A DNA stretch of 27,326 bases from Oscillospiraceae bacterium. Its GTDB lineage: Bacteria; Bacillota_A; Clostridia; Oscillospirales; Oscillospiraceae. The stretch's first letter is position 1. Each line of letters begins with the position of its first letter. The stretch is from contig JAFOBK010000045.1 in NCBI GenBank assembly GCA_017381835.1, positions 1 to 27,326 on the forward strand, in the 5' to 3' direction. This document shows positions 21,576 through 27,326 of the stretch, piece by piece. The position numbers and the translations under genes are program-made. The notes beneath the pieces were generated by a model. That model was not told the DNA's origin. It saw only the letters and a program-made list of their open reading frames with translations, and searched no databases.

Positions 21576-22523
21576 TCAATAATTTGCGCCATTTGCCAGT
21601 GCCAGAATGCCTTCCGCCAAATATTCTGCCGCTCGGAGCGCCTGGGCATGGGTATTTCCGGCAGTGCCCACTTCGATCAGCAGAGCGCCGGTGCTGAGAT
21701 CCTGATTATACCGGCCACTTACCACTTTGATAGGCCTGCACAGTCCGGGATAGGTCTGCTCCAGCTGGGCCTGGAGTTTCACTGCCAGGGCCAAATTCCG
21801 CTCCCAGTCAGGAAAGCTGAGTCCGCCGTTGTCCGAGCCCATTACCAGCATCAGATTGGCGCATTCCTCTCCTTCCACCGTGGCTGTGGAAACCTTTTGT
21901 CTGCCGTTTACATCCTCTGCCGCATCCCTGTGCAGATCCAGCACCAGACAGATGGAAGGGTTCTTGTCCAGGATATCGGCAACGGTCTGCCGGGCATTGC
22001 CGTAAGCATCGTTATAGGATGGATAGTCATGGAGTGTCCCGTCATGGATCACCCGGATGCCCCCTGCTTCCAGCAGCTGCGCCACCCGCTCCCCCACGGA
22101 TACCATATTATAATTCGTGTCCAGGGTGCGATAGGGGGAGGTCTCTTCATATCCCGGCTCTTTTTCATAGCTCTCTGTGGCATGGCTGTGGAGGATCAGC
22201 ACCGTAGGCGCACCCGCTTTCAGATCCCAGGTCAGGGGCTGCCGCAGTAAATTTGCGGTGTCCACCGGCCAGGGGGCATTGACCTGCACCAGAGGTTCCT
22301 GATTTTCTCCAAATACCGGAATAGCTGCGGCCGGTTCTGTCGGATCATCCTGCCGGATCTCTTCCGGCTGGGGCTCCGGGGCAGCGGCCTGGGTAACCAT
22401 CCTGCCGGAACTGAGAAGCAGCAGCGTTCTTCCCATCTCCTCATTCCCCCTTGTGCCGGCTATGCGCAGCAGAAATGCCAGGGTCAGCAGTACAGCCCCC
22501 AGTTGTATGGCTTTTTGCTCCAT
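21576..22523 (-). CDS. spoIIP: Stage II sporulation protein P
   Basis: A 315-residue protein with an N-terminal signal-anchor helix (residues 6-23), a Glu/Pro-rich linker and a SpoIIP amidase domain. Family motifs are PTVLILHSHATESY (106-119, with H112, H114 and E117), YRTLDTNYNMVSVGE, HDYPSYNDAYGNARQT, LVLDLHRDA (193-201) and the C-terminal LIEVGTAGNTHAQAL. In spore formers SpoIIP acts with SpoIID and SpoIIM to cut peptidoglycan during engulfment. This gene is the clearest sign that the organism belongs to a sporulating lineage. ATG at 22523 has an AAGGAGG site. It is followed by a separate promoter for nfeD, so it is probably its own unit. Confidence 0.93.
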   Translation of the reverse strand: MEQKAIQLGAVLLTLAFLLRIAGTRGNEEMGRTLLLLSSGRMVTQAAAPEPQPEEIRQDDPTEPAAAIPVFGENQEPLVQVNAPWPVDTANLLRQPLTWDLKAGAPTVLILHSHATESYEKEPGYEETSPYRTLDTNYNMVSVGERVAQLLEAGGIRVIHDGTLHDYPSYNDAYGNARQTVADILDKNPSICLVLDLHRDAAEDVNGRQKVSTATVEGEECANLMLVMGSDNGGLSFPDWERNLALAVKLQAQLEQTYPGLCRPIKVVSGRYNQDLSTGALLIEVGTAGNTHAQALRAAEYLAEGILALANGANY

Positions 22524-22566
22524 GGTCCCTCCTTGTCGCATTTTGTCAAATGCCCCGAAAACGCAA

Positions 22567-22591
22567 ATTGTGCGGCCATAAGCCGCACAAT
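22567..22591 (-). terminator. Probable terminator of tadA
   Basis: ATTGTGCGGC (22567-22576) and GCCGCACAAT (22582-22591) with a 5-base loop. On the minus strand it is followed by TTGCGTTTT. The T run is imperfect. Confidence 0.6.
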
Positions 22592-22600
22592 CGATTGAAT

Positions 22601-22687
22601 TGTCATTCCCAGGACGCTTGCGCCCGTGGGAATCCCCATCTTAAGAAGGAGATTGCCACGTCGGCCTACGGCCTCCTCGCAATGACA
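22601..22687 (-). repeat. Palindromic intergenic repeat, TGTCATTGCGA...GGAATGACA family (copy 2)
   Basis: Read on the minus strand it has the same ends and the same central block as 6164-6255. The two small variable hairpin arms differ: GAGGCCGTAGGCC and CGGGCGCAAGCGTCC. It lies between tadA and spoIIP. Confidence 0.85.
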
Positions 22688-22691
22688 CATA

Positions 22692-23177
22692 TTATTTTTC
22701 TTGTTTTTTCCACTTGGGTCTTGTCCGCAATTCAATGCGGAGCTTTTCAAAAAACTCCGTCAAAAGCGCCGTGCATTCTGCTTCCATAAGGCCCTTTTCT
22801 GCCTTCGGATGGTGGTTAAAGTCCACGGAAAACAAATCACAGACAGAACCGCAGGCGCCGCCCTTCTTATCCTCTCCGCCGAAGACCACCCGGGGGATCC
22901 GGGCATTGATGATGGCACCGGCGCACATGGGGCAGGGCTCCAGCGTCACATAGAGGGTGCATTCCCACAGACGCCAGCCGCCTAAATTCTTGCAGGCATC
23001 GGCGATGGCCTCGATCTCCGCATGGCCCAGGGCTGTTTTGGCCGTTTCCCGGCGGTTCCGGCCCCGGCCTACAATCTCGCCGTTTCGCACGATCACGCAG
23101 CCCACCGGCACCTCGCCCTCAGCAAAAGCTTCCTTCGCCAGCTCCAGCGCCGCTTCCATATAGATCCGCTCGTCCAT
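22692..23177 (-). CDS. tadA: tRNA-specific adenosine deaminase
   Basis: A 161-residue zinc deaminase that converts A34 to inosine in the anticodon of tRNA-Arg. The zinc and proton-shuttle motif HAE (52-54) and the PCPMC motif (81-85) are intact, with GGWRLWECTLYVTLEPC and the TadA-type ARIPRVVFGGEDKKGGACGS between and after. ATG at 23177 is chosen because GGAGG lies 8 bases upstream; the ATG at 23183 is only two bases from it. It is divergent from queH, so two tRNA anticodon-modifying functions share one intergenic space. Confidence 0.95.
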   Translation of the reverse strand: MDERIYMEAALELAKEAFAEGEVPVGCVIVRNGEIVGRGRNRRETAKTALGHAEIEAIADACKNLGGWRLWECTLYVTLEPCPMCAGAIINARIPRVVFGGEDKKGGACGSVCDLFSVDFNHHPKAEKGLMEAECTALLTEFFEKLRIELRTRPKWKKQEK

Positions 23178-23201
23178 GGTCATCCCCTCCTTTTTTTATT
23201 T

Positions 23202-23231
23202 ATCATAACTTATCAAATATATATCCGTCAA
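23202..23231 (-). promoter_or_regulatory. Putative promoter of tadA
   Basis: On the minus strand TTGACG (23226-23231), 18-base spacer, TATGAT (23202-23207). Confidence 0.5.
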
Positions 23232-23314
23232 TATTTTTCCCATAGCATAGCACCTGAGGGCTGCAAAACCGAGGGAACGGTGACAGGATTTCAGAAAAGT
23301 TTCTTCTGCTTCTG

Positions 23315-23343
23315 TTGCGGAAATATATTTTCCATGGTAGAAT
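23315..23343 (+). promoter_or_regulatory. Putative promoter of the queH operon
   Basis: TTGCGG (23315-23320), 17-base spacer, TAGAAT (23338-23343). Confidence 0.55.
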
Positions 23344-23376
23344 AATAAAAAATATGTCCTTCCTGAGGAGACTTTT

Positions 23377-23922
23377 ATGAATACCCTTTTGCATATCTGC
23401 TGCGCACCCTGCGCCAATCAGTGCATTGAGATGCTGCGGACAGACGGAATCGAAACCACCGGTTTTTGGTATAATCCCAATATCCACCCCTTTACTGAGT
23501 ACCGCGCCAGAAGAAACTGCCTGCGGGAATACGCGGAAGTCATTCAGCTGCCCCTGATTGAAAAGAATGACTATGCGCTGCGCCCCTTTGTCAGAGAAGT
23601 GGCCGGAGATATTGCCAACCGCTGCGTCAAATGCTACGAAATGCGCCTTTTCGAAACCGCAAAGACCGCCAAAGAAAATGGCTTCGACAGTTTTACATCC
23701 AGCCTTTTTATCAGCCCTTATCAGAATCATGAGCTGATGAAGGATGTAGCAGAGCGTGCCGCCGCCGAATACGGCGTGGAATTCCTATACCGGGATTTCC
23801 GGGAGGTTTTCAAAGCCGGCCAAGCCTTTGCAAGAGAACATGAATTCTATATGCAGAAGTACTGCGGCTGCGTATTTTCCGAAGAAGAACGTTATTTAAA
23901 GAAAAATAAAATCATTCCTTAA
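23377..23922 (+). CDS. queH: Epoxyqueuosine reductase QueH
   Basis: A 181-residue iron-sulfur protein that reduces epoxyqueuosine to queuosine at tRNA position 34, the last step of the pathway. It is unrelated in fold to QueG. The QueH/DUF208 motifs are present: LLHICCAPC (4-12), FWYNPNIHPFTEYRAR, RCVKCYEMRL (82-91), SSLFISPYQNHELM and the C-terminal KYCGC (161-165). The cysteines C8, C9, C83 and C86 are the expected cluster and metal ligands. The GAGGAG site fits the ATG. Its stop TAA is part of the ribosome site (TAAGGAG) of the next gene, so the two are co-transcribed. No other que gene is in the window. Confidence 0.95.
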   Translation: MNTLLHICCAPCANQCIEMLRTDGIETTGFWYNPNIHPFTEYRARRNCLREYAEVIQLPLIEKNDYALRPFVREVAGDIANRCVKCYEMRLFETAKTAKENGFDSFTSSLFISPYQNHELMKDVAERAAAEYGVEFLYRDFREVFKAGQAFAREHEFYMQKYCGCVFSEEERYLKKNKIIP

Positions 23923-23933
23923 GGAGTCAAACT

Positions 23934-25079
23934 ATGCAATTTATCGTACCTACCCTGTTTGGCCTGGAGGGCCTTGCAGGCGACGAGCTCAGAAGAATGA
24001 ATATGGAAAACGTCAAGGTTGAAGACCGCAGAGTCTTCTTCACCGGTGACGAATATGCCCTGGCCAAGGCAAATATCTGCCTGCGGACCGGTGAGCGTGT
24101 TATGATCGTGCTGGCGCAGTTCCCCGCCAAGACCTTTGAGGAGCTGTTCCAGGGTGTGTATCACGCAAACCTGGAAGATTACATTCCCAAAGACGGCCAG
24201 TTCCCCGTAAAGGGTCACTGCCTCAACAGCCAGCTGATGAGTGTTTCCGACTGCCAGGCCATCATCAAGAAGGCCGCCTCCAAGCGGCTGGGTGAAAAAT
24301 ACGGCATTTCCTGGCTTCCCGAAACCGGCATCAAGTTCCAGCTTCACTTCACCATCCTCAATGACCAGGTGACCCTCTCTCTGGACACCTCCGGTCAGGG
24401 TCTGCACAAGCGCGGCTACCGTGCCATCGGCAACGATGCTCCCTTGCACGAAACCCTGGCAGCCGGCATGATCCAGTTGACCCGCTACAGAGGCCGGGAG
24501 TATTTCTGGGATCCCTTCTGCGGCTCCGGCACCATCCCCATCGAAGCAGCGCTGATCGCCAAGAACCGGGCACCCGGTCTGAACCGCACCTTCGCCGCCA
24601 TGGAATACCCCTGGATGAACGAAAACATCTGGAAGCAGGTGAAGGAAGAGGCACGGGACAAGGAATTCAACGGTCAGTACCGGATCGTAGGTTCTGACAA
24701 TGATCCTTCCTGCGTCAGCCTTTGCTTTGCCAATGCAAGAAAAGCCGGTGTTGCCGACCTGGTCACCTTCAAGGACGGCGATGCCACCAAGATGCCCCTT
24801 CCCACCGACTCCGGCATCATCGTCTGCAATCCCCCCTACGGCGAGCGTATGATGGAGCAGACATCCGCCCAGCGTCTGTACAGTGCCCTGGGCCGCCATC
24901 TGAAGTTTGCCAACAACTGGAAGCAGTACATCATCACCTCCGAGCCGGACTTTGAGCATTACTTCGGCCGCCGCAGCGATAAGAAGCGGAAGTTCTACAA
25001 CGGCAAGATCCAGTGCAACTACTATATGTTCACCGATGACAAGAGAAAAGCTCCTCCCAAAAAGGCAGGTAAGAAATAA
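23934..25079 (+). CDS. THUMP-domain class I rRNA methyltransferase (RlmL/YpsC-like)
   Basis: A 381-residue protein. The N-terminal THUMP and ferredoxin-like RNA-binding part (residues 1-160, with LFGLEGLAGDELRRM) is followed by a SAM-dependent methyltransferase domain. Its landmarks are KRGYRAIGNDAPLHETLAAGMI, DPFCGSGTIPIEAAL (193-207) and the catalytic NPPYGER (299-305). This is the layout of RlmL N-domain and YpsC proteins, which make m2G in 23S rRNA; the exact site is not readable. The C-terminal tail is lysine-rich. Its stop overlaps the next start as TAATG. The gene symbol is left open because several paralogues share this layout. Confidence 0.9.
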   Translation: MQFIVPTLFGLEGLAGDELRRMNMENVKVEDRRVFFTGDEYALAKANICLRTGERVMIVLAQFPAKTFEELFQGVYHANLEDYIPKDGQFPVKGHCLNSQLMSVSDCQAIIKKAASKRLGEKYGISWLPETGIKFQLHFTILNDQVTLSLDTSGQGLHKRGYRAIGNDAPLHETLAAGMIQLTRYRGREYFWDPFCGSGTIPIEAALIAKNRAPGLNRTFAAMEYPWMNENIWKQVKEEARDKEFNGQYRIVGSDNDPSCVSLCFANARKAGVADLVTFKDGDATKMPLPTDSGIIVCNPPYGERMMEQTSAQRLYSALGRHLKFANNWKQYIITSEPDFEHYFGRRSDKKRKFYNGKIQCNYYMFTDDKRKAPPKKAGKK

Positions 25080-26014
25080 TGAGACACTTGTTTATCATCA
25101 ATCCCGCAGCCGGCAGCTATAATCAGACCGAAGATTACCGGAAGAAAATCGCAGAAATCTGCGAGGCAAAGGGCCTGGACTACAGCATCCGGATTTCCGG
25201 CGCTCCCGGCCGCTGCTGCAAGATCGCAAGAGAGGCAGCAGAATCCGGAAGAGAATACCGGATCTATGCCTGCGGCGGTGACGGCACCCTGAATGAAGTG
25301 GTCAACGGCGCAGTGGGCTTTGACAATGTGGCTGTGACAACCTTCGCAGGCGGCAGCGGCAATGACTTTGCCAGAATGTTCTCCGACCCCGCCGCATTCC
25401 GGGATTTGGAGAGGCTGCTGGATGCGGAAGTGACAGAATTCGATCTGATCAAATGCAACGATGACTACTCCCTCAACATCTGCTCCGTAGGACTGGATGC
25501 AAGAATCGGCCATGATGTGACAAACTACAAGCGGCTGCCCTTGCTCAGCGGTTTCCGTGCTTACGCTCTTTCCACCGTGGTCAATGTGGTAAGAGGTATT
25601 TCCGAGCATTATGTGGTGGAAATTGACGGAGAGCGCATCGACGGCCAGCAGACCCTGATCTGCGCCTGCAACGGCAGGTTCTACGGCGGCGGCTTCTGCC
25701 CCGTACCTACCGCAGACCCCACCGACGGCAAGCTGGAAGTGCTGCTGATCAAAGATGTTTCCCGTCTGAAGGTTGCCCAGGTGGTGGGCGCCTACAAGGC
25801 TGGCAAATATGCCTCCTACCCAGATCTCATTCGCTATTTCTCCACAGACCATGTGAAGATTATCTGCGATAAGCCCACCGGCATTAACCTGGACGGTGAA
25901 AAGCGGGAAGCAGAAATCATCGACATGTCGGTGGCCAAAGAAAAGATCCGGTTCTTCTACCCCAAGGGTATCACCTTCAAAAAAGAGGCAGCAAAAGAAG
26001 CCGCCACTGTATAA
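25079..26014 (+). CDS. Diacylglycerol/lipid kinase of the DagK-YegS family
   Basis: A 311-residue kinase. Family landmarks are FIINPAAGSY (5-14), the nucleotide loop CGGDGTLNEVVNG (65-77), GGSGNDFARM (91-100), and the central CSVGLDARIGHDV and CNGRFYGGGFCPVPTADPTDGKLEVLL. The family phosphorylates diacylglycerol or related lipids at the membrane, which fits reuse of diacylglycerol in phospholipid and lipoteichoic acid turnover. DgkB, BmrU and YegS cannot be separated by eye. The start overlaps the upstream stop by one base (TAATG) with no independent strong ribosome site, so translation is coupled to the methyltransferase gene. Confidence 0.9.
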   Translation: MRHLFIINPAAGSYNQTEDYRKKIAEICEAKGLDYSIRISGAPGRCCKIAREAAESGREYRIYACGGDGTLNEVVNGAVGFDNVAVTTFAGGSGNDFARMFSDPAAFRDLERLLDAEVTEFDLIKCNDDYSLNICSVGLDARIGHDVTNYKRLPLLSGFRAYALSTVVNVVRGISEHYVVEIDGERIDGQQTLICACNGRFYGGGFCPVPTADPTDGKLEVLLIKDVSRLKVAQVVGAYKAGKYASYPDLIRYFSTDHVKIICDKPTGINLDGEKREAEIIDMSVAKEKIRFFYPKGITFKKEAAKEAATV

Positions 26015-26021
26015 ACAAACC

Positions 26022-26052
26022 AAAGGCACAGCGTGATCTACGCTGTGCCTTT
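26022..26052 (+). terminator. Terminator of the queH operon
   Basis: AAAGGCACAGCGT (26022-26034), loop GATCT, ACGCTGTGCCTTT (26040-26052), then ACTTGTTATT. Confidence 0.85.
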
Positions 26053-26054
26053 AC

Positions 26055-26083
26055 TTGTTATTATGGCTATTTCATGTTATGAT
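26055..26083 (+). promoter_or_regulatory. Putative promoter of the yitT-family gene
   Basis: TTGTTA (26055-26060), 17-base spacer, TATGAT (26078-26083). It overlaps the end of the preceding terminator's T-rich tail. Confidence 0.5.
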
Positions 26084-26113
26084 TGAAAATAACAATATAT
26101 ATGGAGGTATACA

Positions 26114-26983
26114 ATGCAGCGAGAGAAATTAAGATTTACAAATATTTTAATGCTTACGATTGCAGGTATCATCAATGCCTTTGGCATCACGATTTTTTTA
26201 GCACCTGTTAATCTGTACGATAGTGGTATTTCCGGAACATCCATGCTTTTAGATCAGTTAACACCACATTTTTTGACACTGTCCATTTTCCTGATTGCGT
26301 TAAACATCCCGTTGTTCTTATTTGGACTCAAAAAACAAGGCTGGCTATTTACAGTATACGCCATTTATGCCGTTTGCATTTATTCCGTATGTGCGTGGTT
26401 AATTACCGATGTGCTGCCCATTGATGTCAGCATCGCCTCTCCCTTAGCCGGTACAGATTTGCTTCTTTGCGCTTTATTCGGCGGTGTCATCTCCGGAATC
26501 GGAAGTGGTATTGCAATCCGTTATGGCGGAGCCATGGACGGCATCGAAGTCATGGCCGTTATCTTTGCAAAGCGTCTTGGCATTACGGTCGGTACTTTTG
26601 TAATGATATACAATGTATTATTGTATGTCATTTGTGGTTTTGTCCTCAATAGTTGGATTTTACCGCTCTATTCGATTATTACTTATGCCGCGGCGCTAAA
26701 AACAATCGACTTCATCGTGGATGGTCTGGACAGAGCAAAATGTGCCATCATCATCACGGAACATCCCAAAGAAATTTGCAGCAAATTATGTGAGGTTTTT
26801 GGCAGTGGTGCCACCTATTTGGACGCAAAAGGCGGTTACACCAACAGAGAAAAATCCATGATTTATTTCGTTGTCAATCGTTATCAGATCGTACGAATGA
26901 AAGAACTGGTGCACACCATTGACCCCCTTGCCTATATCACAATCAGCGAAGTTGCCGATGTATTTTCCAGTAACAACAAATAA
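26114..26983 (+). CDS. YitT-family membrane protein (DUF161 + DUF2179)
   Basis: A 289-residue protein with five or six membrane helices (from ILMLTIAGIINAFGITIFLA to PLYSIITYAAALKTIDFIVDG) and a cytoplasmic C-terminal DUF2179 domain (about residues 205-285, CAIIITEHPKEICSKLCEVFGSGATYLDAKGGYTNREKSMIYFVVNRYQIVRMKELV). The YitT hallmarks PVNLYDSGISGTSMLL and IRYGGAMDGIEVMAV are present. Its role in transport is not settled. The GGAGG site fits the ATG. Base use is visibly AT-richer than in every neighbour, with many TTA, ATT, AAA and TTT codons, which suggests transfer from a lower-GC relative. Confidence 0.9.
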   Translation: MQREKLRFTNILMLTIAGIINAFGITIFLAPVNLYDSGISGTSMLLDQLTPHFLTLSIFLIALNIPLFLFGLKKQGWLFTVYAIYAVCIYSVCAWLITDVLPIDVSIASPLAGTDLLLCALFGGVISGIGSGIAIRYGGAMDGIEVMAVIFAKRLGITVGTFVMIYNVLLYVICGFVLNSWILPLYSIITYAAALKTIDFIVDGLDRAKCAIIITEHPKEICSKLCEVFGSGATYLDAKGGYTNREKSMIYFVVNRYQIVRMKELVHTIDPLAYITISEVADVFSSNNK

Positions 26984-27000
26984 CGTCTGTTTTCCCGCTT

Positions 27001-27042
27001 CCCGACAAAAAGACCCGCTCTTTTGAGCGGGTCTTTGTCGGG
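27001..27042. terminator. Terminator-like hairpin, first copy
   Basis: CCCGACAAAAAGACCCGCTC (27001-27020), loop TTTT, GAGCGGGTCTTTGTCGGG (27025-27042). The core AAAGACCCGCTC/GAGCGGGTCTTT recurs at 27123-27150. No T run follows this copy, so termination on the plus strand may be weak here. Confidence 0.7.
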
Positions 27043-27117
27043 TAAGCCCGACGGCCAATTCGTGCACAGTTGGTCTGTAATCGATAGGACCATTGGGTAC
27101 CGCTCGGTATCGCTACA
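27043..27117. repeat. Dispersed repeat with TTCGTGCAC and GGGTACCGCTCGGTATCG
   Basis: Carries TTCGTGCACAGTTGGTCTGT (27059-27078) and the 18-base block at 27095-27112, identical to 16095-16112. It sits exactly between two near-identical terminator hairpins. Confidence 0.8.
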
Positions 27118-27122
27118 TAGTA

Positions 27123-27150
27123 AAAGACCCGCTCAAATGAGCGGGTCTTT
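27123..27150. terminator. Terminator, second copy (serves pta and the yitT-family gene)
   Basis: AAAGACCCGCTCA (27123-27135), centre AA, TGAGCGGGTCTTT (27138-27150). CTTTTTTG follows on the plus strand and TTTTAC on the minus strand, so it works for both convergent genes. Confidence 0.85.
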
Positions 27151-27181
27151 CTTTTTTGTTTTTTATACTGCAGTTGGTAAA

Positions 27182-27326
<145 letters not shown>

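Overview
The window looks like chromosome of an anaerobic, spore-lineage member of the Clostridia, most likely Oscillospirales (Oscillospiraceae/Ruminococcaceae-like). The basis is the moderately high GC and the strong AGGAGG-type ribosome binding sites. Gene content agrees: spoIIP, a holB-ricT(yaaT) pair, the YfmF/YfmH M16 pair, a CBS/DRTGG-type family II pyrophosphatase and DUF6440. The intergenic spaces carry several families of short palindromic repeats. No rRNA, tRNA, CRISPR array, transposase or phage gene is visible. The placement is inferred from gene content only.

Layout. Positions 1-2418 (minus strand) hold the start of an AEC-type transporter, then a two-gene operon prmA -> membrane-anchored DUF4015-like protein. 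Positions 2694-6122 (plus) hold a tightly packed yfmF-yfmH-lgt operon. Positions 6390-8742 (plus) hold a PfkB sugar kinase and a mannitol-1-phosphate 5-dehydrogenase-like protein, probably a polyol/sugar-phosphate module. Positions 8793-12013 (minus) hold mtaB, a DUF3810 membrane protein and rsmG. A gene-free stretch at 12014-12407 contains repeats and a plausible small RNA gene with its own promoter, three hairpins and a terminator. Positions 12408-14228 (minus) hold a small P-loop protein with its own promoter and terminator, and pgi. Positions 14425-18670 (plus) hold the regulated pyrophosphatase, holB and ricT. Positions 18708-23177 (minus) hold an anchored GH25 lysozyme, a four-gene nfeD-SPFH-small membrane protein-DUF6440 operon, spoIIP and tadA. 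Positions 23377-26014 (plus) hold a queH-rlmL-like-lipid kinase operon. A visibly AT-richer yitT-family gene follows. The window ends in the C-terminus of phosphate acetyltransferase (minus).

Themes. Translation and RNA modification genes recur: prmA, rsmG, mtaB, tadA, queH, the rlmL-like gene, and yfmF/yfmH if they act on EF-P modification. Central carbon and phosphate metabolism is represented by pgi, pta, the PPase and the kinase/dehydrogenase pair. Envelope and sporulation functions are represented by lgt, GH25, SPFH/NfeD, spoIIP, ricT and a lipid kinase. Most of this is conserved housekeeping DNA. The less ordinary parts are the putative small RNA at 12105-12229, the DUF3810 protein that lacks the expected HExxH residues, the duplicated terminator flanking a repeat at 27001-27150, and the dispersed repeat families.
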